From positions 1 to 11,900 of the forward strand of contig JAJPXI010000201.1 of NCBI GenBank assembly GCA_021205585.1: 11,900 nt of DNA, given 5' to 3'. Under the pieces are notes generated by a model. It had not been told where the DNA came from. It saw nothing but the letters and a program-made list of their open reading frames with translations, and did no database searches. The position numbers and the translations under genes were made by a program. Origin of the DNA: Oscillospiraceae bacterium. Lineage in GTDB: Bacteria; Bacillota; Clostridia; Oscillospirales; Oscillospiraceae. Every line of letters starts with the position of its first letter. Positions within the stretch are counted from its first letter, which is position 1. Positions 1 to 6,829 of the stretch are shown here, piece after piece.

Positions 1-159
1 GCGCAAATGCAGGGGGCGATGGCCGATAGGCACAGCCCCGCGCAAAAAGTGCAGGAATACTTTGTGTATTTCAAACCTTTGCAACGCAGTTCTGGCGAAA
101 ATTTGCCGCAAGGCGCCGCAGTCCACTCTGTGCGGTGTTGCCTTAAGTACGGAGGGGAA
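1..159. other. Non-coding start of window, downstream of the CD1247-type gene
   Basis: No gene is supported here. The stretch follows the minus-strand efp operon. A weak hairpin read on the minus strand (GCAA and CCGCA pairing with TGCGG and TTGC, within 108-141) is followed by a short T-rich stretch (AAATTTT) and may be the operon terminator, but the stem has an internal loop and is not strong. An imperfect direct repeat (GCGCAAA...GCAGG) occurs at about 1-13 and 41-55 and has no assigned role. Confidence 0.3.
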
Positions 160-567
160 TTACTCCTCCTCGTCCTCATCGTCCTCCTCATCGGACAGGT
201 CGATGGCGAAGGTCTCTTTGCAGCTGGGGCATTGGATGGAGCCGGCCTCCAGCACGTCGCTGTCGATGACCAGGCTCTCCTGGCAGTTGGGGCACTCGAT
301 CTCAAAGAAGTCGCCGTCCTCGTCGTCGTCAAACTCGCCGTCCTCGCCGAAGATGACCTCCTCCACGTCGGCCAGGTCATCGGACACGGCATCGATGCCG
401 TCGTTGAGCAGCTCGATTTCCTCCTCCATGTCCTCGATGGACAGGCCGACCTGCTCCAGAATGTCGATAACGGCGGTCAGCAGCTTGGCCAGCCTGGCGT
501 CCTGGCCGTCCAGCTCCATGCCTTCGAACAGGCCCTTGGCGTAGGCTACTTTTTCAGAGATTGTCAT
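160..567 (-). CDS. CD1247-type acidic zinc-ribbon protein
   Basis: The product is a 135-residue acidic protein. The N-terminal half (about 1-75, starting MTISEKVAYAKGLFEGMELD) is a helical domain that I recognise as the CD1247 N-terminal domain family of Clostridia. It is followed by an Asp/Glu-rich linker (about 74-90), then a zinc-ribbon-like segment with CPNC (C92, C95) and CPSC (C113, C116), and a tail made almost entirely of Asp and Glu (125-135). The biochemical role is unknown; the cysteines probably bind one zinc. The start is set by GGAGG at 576-580, eight bases before the ATG. The ribosome site begins just after the efp stop codon and the gap between the genes is 13 bp, so the two are co-transcribed. 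A role near translation is suggested only by this linkage. Upstream in-frame codons lie inside efp and are rejected. Confidence 0.88.
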   Translation of the reverse strand: MTISEKVAYAKGLFEGMELDGQDARLAKLLTAVIDILEQVGLSIEDMEEEIELLNDGIDAVSDDLADVEEVIFGEDGEFDDDEDGDFFEIECPNCQESLVIDSDVLEAGSIQCPSCKETFAIDLSDEEDDEDEEE

Positions 568-580
568 AATAAAATCCTCC

Positions 581-1150
581 TTATCCCTTGCAGCGTTCCA
601 GGTATTCGCCGGTGCGGGTGTCGATGCGGATTTTGTCCCCGGTGTTGATGAACAGGGGAACCTTGATCTCCGCGCCGGTCTCCAGGGTGGCGGGCTTGGT
701 GACGTTGGTGGCCGTGTCCCCCCGGACGCCCGGCTCTGTGTCAGACACCTCCAGCTCCACAAAGGTGGGGATCTCCACGCTGAACACCTTGCCCTTGTAG
801 GACAGCAGCTTGCACATATCGTTTTCCTTGACAAACTTGAAGTTCTTCGGCAGATCCGCTGCGGCGATGGGGGTCATGTCGAAGGTCTCCTGATCCATGA
901 AATAGTACAAATCCCCGTCGCTGTAGCTGTACTGCACGTCGATGCGGTCGATAAAGGCCTCCTCAAACTTCGCGGTGGGGTTGAAGGAGGTTTCCGTGAC
1001 GCCGCCGGTGATGATATTTTTCATCTTGGTGCGCACAAAGGCCGCGCCCTTGCCGGGCTTGACGTGCTGAAACTCCACGACCTGCATGATTTTTCCCTCG
1101 TACTCAAAGGTCTTTCCGTTTCTGAATTCCCCGGCAGTAATAGTACCCAT
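581..1150 (-). CDS. efp: Translation elongation factor P
   Basis: EF-P binds the ribosome between the P and E sites and relieves stalling at consecutive prolines. The 189-residue product has the usual length and all three beta-barrel domains: an N-terminal KOW-like domain with ITAGEFRNGKTF (4-15), the loop HVKPGKGAAF (29-38) with K34 at the tip, where the family is post-translationally modified, the central OB domain, and the C-terminal OB domain ending in the family signature INTGDKIRIDTRTGEYLER. Two in-frame ATGs exist. The first (1157-1159) directly abuts GGAGG (1160-1164), while the second (1148-1150) has a 9-base spacing and gives the usual N-terminus, so the second was chosen. No EF-P modification gene is in the window. 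The gene is first in an operon with the CD1247-type gene and has its own promoter. Confidence 0.96.
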   Translation of the reverse strand: MGTITAGEFRNGKTFEYEGKIMQVVEFQHVKPGKGAAFVRTKMKNIITGGVTETSFNPTAKFEEAFIDRIDVQYSYSDGDLYYFMDQETFDMTPIAAADLPKNFKFVKENDMCKLLSYKGKVFSVEIPTFVELEVSDTEPGVRGDTATNVTKPATLETGAEIKVPLFINTGDKIRIDTRTGEYLERCKG

Positions 1151-1225
1151 GTCATCCATCCTCCAAACAGGTTTGTTTTTTCCTTCGGCGCGGGCGGCGT
1201 TGCGGGGCCGCGCTGCGCCAATGTT

Positions 1226-1254
1226 ATTTTACACGATTTCCCCACCGATTGCAA
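1226..1254 (-). promoter_or_regulatory. Sigma-A-type promoter for the efp operon
   Basis: On the minus strand there is TTGCAA (1249-1254), a 17-base spacer and TAAAAT (1226-1231). Both boxes are one mismatch or near to consensus and the spacing is ideal. The predicted transcript starts near 1219 and leaves a leader of about 70 bases before efp. Confidence 0.7.
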
Positions 1255-1309
1255 GGGGATAGGCGCGGTTTTTCCAAAAAAACGACGGACTATGATATGG
1301 ATACCTCTC

Positions 1310-1337
1310 TTGACAAAGTAAAAAATTATGATAAAAT
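1310..1337 (+). promoter_or_regulatory. Sigma-A-type promoter for the AAA/DUF4143 gene
   Basis: TTGACA (1310-1315) is a perfect -35 box, followed by a 16-base spacer and TAAAAT (1332-1337). The start codon at 1376 is 39 bases further on, behind GGAGG (1365-1369). The region is AT-rich, in contrast to the surrounding GC-rich DNA. Confidence 0.7.
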
Positions 1338-1375
1338 ACGATTGACCACGGATTTTCATAAAACGGAGGCGCATT

Positions 1376-2599
1376 ATGGAATATATTACGCGGGAACTTG
1401 AACGAAAATTTTTAAGACTCAATGATTTTTTCAAAGTCCTACTTGTCACGGGAGCAAGGCAGGTTGGAAAAACAACCATGTTAAAGCATTTGGCCGGGCG
1501 TGAGAGAACCTATGTCACAATGGACAATATGATGGCAAGGGAGCTTGCGCAGACCGACCCCGTGTTGTTTTTTCAGACCTACAGGCCGCCGATCCTCATT
1601 GACGAGGTGCAGAAAGCGCCGGAGCTGTTTGAACAAATCAAGATAATCTGTGACGAGAGCGAGGAAAAGGGGCTTATCTGGCTCACCGGATCCCAGCAAT
1701 ACCAGATGATGAAGAATGTCCGGGAGACGCTTGCCGGCAGGATTGGCATCCTGGAGCTGTACAGCCTGTCCGCCAGGGAAAAAGCCGGGCTGGTATTCGA
1801 CGCGGATTTGAATTTTTCGTTTGCCGCCTTGCAGGCAAGACAGAAAAAGCTTCCCAGGAACGACGTGCTTCAGGTGTTTCATCACATTTGGGAGGGCGGT
1901 ATGCCGCAGGTGCAGGGTGTGGAGGACGAGCTTCGGCAGGAGTATTTCAATTCCTATATCGACACCCATCTGATGCGGGATGTGACCGAAACGGGAGGGA
2001 TTACCGACGCGGTGCGGTTCCGTAAATTCCTTGTCGGATGCGCTTCTCTTGTTTCAGAGCAGGTGAATTATACAACCCTTGCGGAATCCGCCGATATTGC
2101 CCCGTCTACGGCAAAGGAATGGCTCAAGGTGCTCGTGGGCCTGCACATCGTCTACCTGCTCGCGCCGTACTCTAACAATGCGCTGAAGCGGCTCAGCAAA
2201 ACTCCGAAATTGTATTTTTGCGATACGGGGCTGTGTGCGTACCTCTCCAAGTGGCTGACGCCGGACACCCTGCGAAACGGCGCGGCAAGCGGTCATTACT
2301 ATGAAAACTATGTGGTGATGGAGCTTGTGAAAAACTATGCTTACGCAAGGTCAAAGGTGAATCTCACCTATTTCCGGGATTCCAACGCAAAGGAAATCGA
2401 TGTCTTTGTTGAGGAAAATGATGTAATCCATCCACTGGAAATCAAAAAAAGCGCCGCGCCCGACCGCAGGGAAATTAAGAAATACAGCGTGATTGACAAG
2501 GCTTCCCTGAACCGCGGAACCGGCGGGATTATCTGTATGTGCGAGGAACCAATCCCAATCGACGCGAATAACTGCTTTATTCCAAGCAATCTCATTTGA
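1376..2599 (+). CDS. AAA-family ATPase with DUF4143 domain
   Basis: The 407-residue protein belongs to the widespread AAA_14/DUF4143 ATPases. The N-terminal ATPase has Walker A GARQVGKTT (26-34), Walker B ILIDEVQ (73-79) and a TGSQ sensor motif (104-107). Residues about 228-262 look like a winged helix-turn-helix (NYTTLAESADIAPSTAKEWL). The C-terminal part has an E340/D342 ... E355-I-K357 arrangement (KEIDVFV, HPLEIKKS) resembling a PD-(D/E)XK nuclease core. The cellular role of this family is not established; links to toxin-antitoxin-like or mobile-element functions have been discussed but are not shown here. The gene stands alone, with its own promoter, and GGAGG lies six bases before the ATG. 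It is full length. The first 150 codons are more AT-rich than the neighbours, consistent with horizontal acquisition. Confidence 0.92.
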   Translation: MEYITRELERKFLRLNDFFKVLLVTGARQVGKTTMLKHLAGRERTYVTMDNMMARELAQTDPVLFFQTYRPPILIDEVQKAPELFEQIKIICDESEEKGLIWLTGSQQYQMMKNVRETLAGRIGILELYSLSAREKAGLVFDADLNFSFAALQARQKKLPRNDVLQVFHHIWEGGMPQVQGVEDELRQEYFNSYIDTHLMRDVTETGGITDAVRFRKFLVGCASLVSEQVNYTTLAESADIAPSTAKEWLKVLVGLHIVYLLAPYSNNALKRLSKTPKLYFCDTGLCAYLSKWLTPDTLRNGAASGHYYENYVVMELVKNYAYARSKVNLTYFRDSNAKEIDVFVEENDVIHPLEIKKSAAPDRREIKKYSVIDKASLNRGTGGIICMCEEPIPIDANNCFIPSNLI

Positions 2600-2624
2600 A
2601 CAGCGCTGAGGCGGTGCCGCACAA

Positions 2625-2658
2625 AGCGGCCTGCGGCGGGATTCCGCCGCAGGCCGCT
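2625..2658 (+). terminator. Strong hairpin after the AAA/DUF4143 gene
   Basis: A 15-bp perfect stem (2625-2639 with 2644-2658) closes a 4-base GATT loop, 25 bases after the stop codon at 2599. There is no real U-tract afterwards (GCAATTT), so intrinsic termination is uncertain; it may instead protect the transcript end. Confidence 0.5.
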
Positions 2659-2672
2659 GCAATTTGGAAAGG

Positions 2673-2702
2673 GGCGCGGAACCGCCGAAGCGGCCCCGCG
2701 CC
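2673..2702 (-). terminator. Hairpin after the amidohydrolase gene
   Basis: GGCGCGG (2673-2679) pairs with CCGCGCC (2696-2702) and, across a 2x2 internal loop, CCGC (2682-2685) pairs with GCGG (2690-2693) around a 4-base loop. Read on the minus strand it lies 23 bases after the amidohydrolase stop and is followed by a weak T-rich stretch. Read on the plus strand a T6 run occurs only 14 bases later (2717-2722). Confidence 0.5.
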
Positions 2703-2725
2703 GAAGGAGTGAGGTATTTTTTGAA

Positions 2726-3769
2726 TTACACCTTCAGGCCGAACAGCCGGATGGCGTTGCCGCTCATGACCAGCTCCCGATCCTCGTCGGAGATATCCAG
2801 GCCCTTCATGAACTCCACGCCGTCGCTCATCCAGTTGTAGAACACGGGGAAGGAGGAGGAGAACAGGATGTGGTCGGCGCCGCAGACCTTGATGGCGCAC
2901 TCCACCTGCTCCTTGCCCCAGGAGGCGGGGTGGGTGGTGTCGAAGAACAGGTTGTTCTTCAGGTAGCCGCGGATCTTGTCGCCCTCGCTCAGATCCAGGC
3001 GATCCATGGCCTCGGCCTTCTTGGACTTGTGGGGGGTCAGCAGGTTGTAGTTGGCGAACCAGTTGCCGCCGAACATGGTGTGAATCACCTTCAGCTCGGG
3101 CAGGTCGTCGAACATATGGCTGAACAGCTCGCGGCCCACGGCGGTGGCCTGGTCGGTCACGCGGCCCAGCTCGCGGCGCAGGTTGGTGAACTCATACAGG
3201 CTCTCCCAGTGGACGGGGCCGGGGGTGTGGTGCACCACCAGGGGCACGCCCAGCTTCTCGATGGTCTTCAGGTAGGGGCGGAACACCTCATCGTCCAGGT
3301 ACAGCTGGCCGTAGTGGCAGGCCACCTGCACGCCGACCATGCCCAGTTCCTTGATGCAGCGCTCCAGCTCCTTGATGTTCTCCTTGCCGCCCCAGGGGGG
3401 AACGCAGGCGTTGGCGTACAGCCGGCCGTTGGACCGCTTGCACATATCATAGGCGTTGTCGTTGACAATCTTGCAGGTGTCCAGGCGCAGCCACTCCTGC
3501 CACACGGGTACGCGCAGCACGCCGATGTCCACGCCGGCGTCGTCCATAGCCTTCAGCTTGGACTCCAGGTTGTAGTCGCCCTCTACATAGTTCAGGTTCT
3601 GGTAGCCCTTGGGCTTCTCCAGAATGATCTGGCGCTGGCCCTTCTCGGTCATGCCCATGTAAGCGACCTCGCCAAAGCCGCGGGGGGCGGTGGACAAAAA
3701 GCCGTCCAGAATCTTTTCGTCGTCGAACAGGTTTTCAGGGAGATGGTGCATGTTGACATCGATAATCAT
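2726..3769 (-). CDS. Amidohydrolase-2 family (TIM-barrel) protein with altered metal site
   Basis: This 347-residue protein has the layout of the amidohydrolase_2 family (ACMSD-like hydrolases and decarboxylases): a beta-1 start MIIDVNMHHLP, a strand-5 motif PLVVHH (176-181), LKVIHTMFGG (226-235) and ILFSSSFP (301-308). Active members usually have an HxH pair, two further His and an Asp as metal ligands. By eye alignment H8 and H180 remain, but the first His is N6, the third-strand His position is M232 (H230 lies two residues earlier) and the usual Asp is S306. The reaction is therefore unknown and may not need the standard metal. Start: ATG with GGAG (3779-3782), nine bases away. It follows the pseudouridine synthase on the same strand after a 96-bp gap that contains its own promoter. 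No neighbouring gene suggests a substrate. Confidence 0.87.
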   Translation of the reverse strand: MIIDVNMHHLPENLFDDEKILDGFLSTAPRGFGEVAYMGMTEKGQRQIILEKPKGYQNLNYVEGDYNLESKLKAMDDAGVDIGVLRVPVWQEWLRLDTCKIVNDNAYDMCKRSNGRLYANACVPPWGGKENIKELERCIKELGMVGVQVACHYGQLYLDDEVFRPYLKTIEKLGVPLVVHHTPGPVHWESLYEFTNLRRELGRVTDQATAVGRELFSHMFDDLPELKVIHTMFGGNWFANYNLLTPHKSKKAEAMDRLDLSEGDKIRGYLKNNLFFDTTHPASWGKEQVECAIKVCGADHILFSSSFPVFYNWMSDGVEFMKGLDISDEDRELVMSGNAIRLFGLKV

Positions 3770-3826
3770 TTTGCATTTCTCCTTATGATGATATATTTTG
3801 ACGGGCTGCCGCCCATCACTGACTTT

Positions 3827-3858
3827 ATTATACCCCCGCCGGGCGGGCCTGTCTGCAA
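3827..3858 (-). promoter_or_regulatory. Candidate promoter for the amidohydrolase with a dyad in its spacer
   Basis: A perfect TATAAT (3827-3832, minus strand) lies about 57 bases before the start codon. The best upstream box is TTGCAG (3853-3858), giving a 20-base spacer that contains the dyad CCCGCC-G-GGCGGG. Long spacers with a dyad are known from MerR-type regulated promoters, but here that is only a resemblance. Confidence 0.5.
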
Positions 3859-3865
3859 CATGATG

Positions 3866-4612
3866 TTACAAAACAGAAAACTTTTTTGACGGGCCGCCAA
3901 CCGCAGTCTGCGTTGCCGTTAGCAGATATTCCAGCAGCTTTTGCTCCTGGGGTGTTAAAAACCGCCACTGGCCGGGTACCAGGGCCGGATCCAGATCCAG
4001 CGGCCCCATGGACAGCCGCTTCAGGTATTCTACGCGCCTGCCCCGCTGGGCCAGCATCCGCTTAATCTGGTGGTACTTTCCCTCCCGAATGGTGATCAGG
4101 GCCTCGCCGGACGTCTCCAGCGGCTCCAGCACGGCGCTCTTGCAAACCGTGCCGTCCTCCAGCGTCAGGCCGGCGGCAAAGGCCAGCGCGTCCTCCCGGC
4201 TCAGAGGGCCGTCCGCCCGGACAAAATAGACCTTGTCCACATGGGCCCTGGGGGAGAGCAGCCGGTGGGCCAGCGCCCCGTCGTTGGTCAGCAGCAGCAG
4301 GCCCTCGGTGTCCTTGTCCAGACGGCCCACGGGAAACAGCCCCGCCCGGCGCAGATACTCCGGCAGCAGCTCCAGCACGGTTTCCTGCCGGGCGTCCTCC
4401 GTGGCGGACAGCAGTCCGGCGGGCTTGTGGAGCATGATATAGACGGGGCCGAGGGGGACGTCCACCTGGACGCGGGCGGCGGGGGAACAGGGCTGCTCCG
4501 GCCTGGCGGCGGGGACGCCGTCCACCGTCACCCGGCCCGTTCGAATCAGCTCTTTGACCTGTTTGCGCGTCCACCGGCCCGTGCCGGAGAGCAGCTTGTC
4601 CAACCGTTCTAT
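3866..4612 (-). CDS. RsuA/RluB-family rRNA pseudouridine synthase
   Basis: The protein converts a specific uridine in ribosomal RNA to pseudouridine; which site (16S U516 type or 23S type) cannot be told from sequence alone. An S4 RNA-binding domain (ERLDKLLSGTGRW, about 2-50) precedes the catalytic domain with GRLDKDTEGLLLLTNDG (96-112), in which D99 is the expected nucleophile, and the late motif KYHQIKRML (179-187). From the ATA at 4610-4612 it has 248 residues, normal for the family. No ATG, GTG or TTG sits at the expected place. GGAGG (4622-4626) is nine bases before this ATA, and the reading then begins M-E-R-L-D-K-L-L as in homologues. Alternatives are a TTG at 4601-4603 (18-base spacing, loses the S4 Arg) and a far ATG at 4856-4858, which would overlap the opposite gene and adds low-complexity sequence. 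Confidence 0.85.
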   Translation of the reverse strand: MERLDKLLSGTGRWTRKQVKELIRTGRVTVDGVPAARPEQPCSPAARVQVDVPLGPVYIMLHKPAGLLSATEDARQETVLELLPEYLRRAGLFPVGRLDKDTEGLLLLTNDGALAHRLLSPRAHVDKVYFVRADGPLSREDALAFAAGLTLEDGTVCKSAVLEPLETSGEALITIREGKYHQIKRMLAQRGRRVEYLKRLSMGPLDLDPALVPGQWRFLTPQEQKLLEYLLTATQTAVGGPSKKFSVL

Positions 4613-4697
4613 GGCAATTCCCCTCCCGTCGAACGCCCCGGCGGCATATCCCCGGCCCCGGGCGCATATGGTAGGGCAGGAAAGGAGCGTGGCGCTG
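4613..4697. other. Divergent intergenic region
   Basis: This 85-bp gap separates two divergently oriented genes and must hold both promoters unless they lie inside the coding regions. No good -35/-10 pair was found on either strand. A loose dyad (CATAT, CCCGG, CCGGG, ATATG within 4645-4670) is present and might be an operator, but it is not symmetrical over its full length. Confidence 0.3.
4620..4627 (-). promoter_or_regulatory. Ribosome binding site that decides the pseudouridine synthase start
   Basis: GGGAGGGG on the minus strand is nine bases (from the GGAGG core) before the ATA at 4610-4612 and only three bases before an in-frame ATT (4616-4618). It is the only strong site near the family-expected N-terminus. 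Confidence 0.5.
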
Positions 4698-5180
4698 GTG
4701 TTTATTTTGACTGCGCGGGTGACACGAAAGCGCGTTGCGGCCGCCGCCTGCGCGCGGGTTGCGCTGTGCGGCGCGGCGGCGGTCAGCGGCGGCGTCGGGA
4801 GCCGGGGCAGCGCGGAGGCCTCCGCAGCCGCCGCTGTTTCCGCCAAGGTTCGGGACAACGAGGACCGGGTGGCCTACCTGGAGAGCTACGGCTGGACGGT
4901 GGAGCCGGAGCCTGTGGCGGTGGAGGAGCTGCTGATTCCCGAAACCTTCGATGAGAGCTACGAGGAGTACCTGGCCCTCCAGCAGTCCCAGGGATTCGAC
5001 CTGACGGCCTGCTGCGGCAAGCGGGTGAAGCGGTATACCTATGAGATTACCAACTACCCCACCGGTGAAACCGGGGTGCAGGCCGCGCTTCTGGTGTATA
5101 AAAACCGGGTGGTGGGCGGCGAGGTGCTGTCCGTGGAGCTGGACGGGTTCCTCCACGGCCTGACGTATCCGGGGGAGTGA
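4698..5180 (+). CDS. DUF4830 domain protein, exported or membrane-anchored
   Basis: The predicted product has 160 residues. A basic N-terminus (MFILTARVTRKR) leads into an Ala-rich hydrophobic segment (about 13-31), likely a signal or membrane anchor, and then an extracytoplasmic domain with the DUF4830 features: ESYGWTVEPEPVAVEELLIP (62-81), YLALQQSQGFDL (91-102), RYTYEITNYP (112-121) and LDGFLHGL (148-155). The function of the family is unknown. The GTG at 4698-4700 was chosen because AAAGGAG (4681-4687) lies ten bases before it and the resulting N-terminus resembles homologues; GTG at 4689 is too close to that site and the ATG at 4668 precedes it. It is a single gene, ended by a terminator, divergent from the pseudouridine synthase. 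The hydrophobic segment is unusually rich in Ala, Cys and Arg, so its membrane behaviour is uncertain. Confidence 0.85.
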   Translation: MFILTARVTRKRVAAAACARVALCGAAAVSGGVGSRGSAEASAAAAVSAKVRDNEDRVAYLESYGWTVEPEPVAVEELLIPETFDESYEEYLALQQSQGFDLTACCGKRVKRYTYEITNYPTGETGVQAALLVYKNRVVGGEVLSVELDGFLHGLTYPGE

Positions 5181-5185
5181 GCGGG

Positions 5186-5230
5186 GGCGCGGCCGGGCGG
5201 GAATCCGTTCCGACCGCGCCGTTTTATTTC
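5186..5230 (+). terminator. Intrinsic terminator of the DUF4830 gene
   Basis: GGCGCGG (5186-5192) pairs with CCGCGCC (5214-5220), with a partial inner stem (CGG-GAAT-CCG core), followed by GTTTTATTT. The T-run overlaps the 3' end of the convergent MscS gene. There is no T-tract on the other side, so it should work mainly on the plus strand. Confidence 0.75.
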
Positions 5231-6051
5231 TGCGGAGGCGTCCCGTCCACCATGTGGACGTTCAGGTGGGGGTAGGTCATCTCCACGCCCGCCTGGTCGA
5301 AGGCCGCCTTGACCTGCTCCATCAGGTCAAAGTACAAATTCCAGTAGTCCTCTGTGGCGCACCAGACCCGCACGGTGTACTCGATGGCGTTGTCCCCGTA
5401 GCCGGACACCCGGACGAAGGGCTCCGGCGTGGGCTGGGCCAGGGGGTGGGCCGCCGCCACGGCCTGGACGGCCTGCTTGACGGTGTCCGCCGGGGCGTCG
5501 TAAGAGGTGGTGAATTTCAAATCCACCCGGCGGTTTTCCTGGCTGGTGTAATTGGTGATTTTCTCATTGGCGATCTCGGAGTTGGGAATCTGCACCAGTT
5601 TATTGTCCGTTGTCAGCAGCTTGGTGTAAAACAGCCCGATGCTGTTGACGGTGCCGGCGGTGTCCCCCGCCTCCACATAGTCCCCCAGCTTAAAGGGCTG
5701 GGAGGCCATCAGCTGGATGCCACCGGCCACGTTGGACAGGCTGTTCTGCACCGCCAGGGAGGCCGCCAGGCCGACCACCGATAGCACGGCCACCAGGGAG
5801 GTGATCGAAATGCCCAGGGAGCCCATGACAATCAGCACCACCAGGAACAGCAGTAAGAACTTGACCACTGTGCGCACGATGGAGCGCAGATTGGTCTCCA
5901 TGCTGGTACGTTCCAGCACCCGGTTCAGCCCCTTCAGCAGCACCTTGACCACCAGCAGGCAGATGACCACCAAAATCAGGGCGGAGAGCAGCTTGTTGAT
6001 GGTAAATCCGGCAATGCTGAAATTTAAGATGTTGGAAATCACTTCTCCCAT
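5224..6051 (-). CDS. MscS-type small-conductance mechanosensitive channel
   Basis: MscS-family channels sit in the cytoplasmic membrane and open under tension to release solutes on osmotic downshock. The 275-residue protein is a minimal three-helix member: TM1 about 18-40, TM2 about 61-80 and the pore helix TM3 about 83-115 with GLAASLAVQNSLSNVAGGI (94-112), very close to the classic TM3 signature. The cytoplasmic beta domain follows (PFKLGDYVEAGDTAGTV, 119-135; VQIPNSEI, 153-160), and the C-terminal segment has TYPHLNVH (259-266). The start is ATG 6049-6051, with AAGGGG about ten bases upstream. It begins 18 bases after the sirtuin stop, so the two share a transcript. It is a complete gene; the symbol is left open because several MscS paralogues are usual. 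Confidence 0.93.
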   Translation of the reverse strand: MGEVISNILNFSIAGFTINKLLSALILVVICLLVVKVLLKGLNRVLERTSMETNLRSIVRTVVKFLLLFLVVLIVMGSLGISITSLVAVLSVVGLAASLAVQNSLSNVAGGIQLMASQPFKLGDYVEAGDTAGTVNSIGLFYTKLLTTDNKLVQIPNSEIANEKITNYTSQENRRVDLKFTTSYDAPADTVKQAVQAVAAAHPLAQPTPEPFVRVSGYGDNAIEYTVRVWCATEDYWNLYFDLMEQVKAAFDQAGVEMTYPHLNVHMVDGTPPQK

Positions 6052-6069
6052 GTTGAAACAGCCCCTTTT

Positions 6070-6798
6070 CTATGTGCGGACTTGAATCTGTCCTAAAATC
6101 TGGCCGATTGGCCCGTGGAGGATTAGGTCGGCCCGGCTGTCGTAGGGAGTGGGATCCTTGTTGATGAGCACCAGCCTGTGCCCGGTGTAATAGCGCAGCA
6201 GGCCCGCCGCCGGGTAGACCACCAGGGAGGTGCCACCCACGATGAGCAAATCGGCGCTCTGGAGGTAGGAAACGCTTTTGTCCATCACCCCCTCGTCCAG
6301 CCCCTCCTCATACAGCACGATGTCCGGCCGCACCACGCCGCCGCACTCGCACCGGGGCACCTGGGTCCCCGTATGGAGCACCTCTTCGGGAAAAGCCTTC
6401 CCGCATTTTGCGCAGTAGGCCCGGTGGATGGTGCCGTGGAGCTCCAGCACGTTGCGGCTGCCCGCCATCTGGTGCAGGCCGTCGATGTTCTGGGTGATGA
6501 CCGCCCGGAGCTTGCCCGCCCGCTCCAGCTCCGCCAGCTTCAGGTGGGCCGCGTTGGGCTTTGCGCCGGGGCAGACCAGCTTTTCCCGGTGGAAGCGGAA
6601 AAAGACCTCCGGATTGGCCTTGAAAAAGCAGGCGCTGAGGATGGTCTCCGGCGGCTGGTCGTAGCTCTGGCTGTACAGCCCGTCCACGCTGCGGAAATCC
6701 GGGATGCCGCTCTCCGTACTGCACCCCGCCCCGCCGAAAAATACGATGCTGCCGCTCTCGTCCACCCACCGCTGGAGGGTTTCAAGTTCCTTTTCCAT
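6070..6798 (-). CDS. NAD-dependent protein deacetylase, SIR2 (sirtuin) family
   Basis: Sirtuins remove acyl groups from protein lysines using NAD+, giving nicotinamide and O-acyl-ADP-ribose. The 242-residue product has all core motifs: GGAGCSTESGIPDFRS (22-37), TQNIDGLH (102-109), the catalytic His in LELHG (H121), a zinc site C129-x2-C132 and C150-x-C152, GTSLVVYPAAGL (189-200) and LINKDPT (211-217). The Tyr/Arg pair that marks desuccinylase-type sirtuins is not apparent, so deacetylation is the better guess. The ATG at 6796-6798 has GGAGG (6806-6810) seven bases upstream; a longer reading frame upstream has no such site and would run through the promoter. It is the first gene of an operon with the MscS channel. 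The pairing has no obvious metabolic logic. Confidence 0.94.
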   Translation of the reverse strand: MEKELETLQRWVDESGSIVFFGGAGCSTESGIPDFRSVDGLYSQSYDQPPETILSACFFKANPEVFFRFHREKLVCPGAKPNAAHLKLAELERAGKLRAVITQNIDGLHQMAGSRNVLELHGTIHRAYCAKCGKAFPEEVLHTGTQVPRCECGGVVRPDIVLYEEGLDEGVMDKSVSYLQSADLLIVGGTSLVVYPAAGLLRYYTGHRLVLINKDPTPYDSRADLILHGPIGQILGQIQVRT

Positions 6799-6829
6799 GG
6801 CGATGCCTCCTTGCGTTCCGTTTTCATAA

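Noticed and set aside
1151..1159. Upstream ATG as the efp start
   Set aside because: GGAGG directly abuts it, leaving no spacing; the ATG three codons later has a normal 9-base spacing and the usual EF-P N-terminus.
2870..3889. A 339-codon open frame on the plus strand opposite the amidohydrolase
   Set aside because: The composition is Val/Gly/Leu/Ala/His repetitive with no ribosome site; the opposite strand encodes a recognisable TIM-barrel protein.
4613..4858. N-terminal extension of the pseudouridine synthase to the ATG at 4856-4858
   Set aside because: It would overlap the divergent DUF4830 gene by about 160 bp and adds an Ala/Thr-rich segment foreign to the family.
4062..5156. A 364-codon minus-strand frame overlapping the pseudouridine synthase and DUF4830 genes
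   Set aside because: It is out of frame with both real genes and its Pro/Gly/Arg/Ala-rich product resembles nothing.
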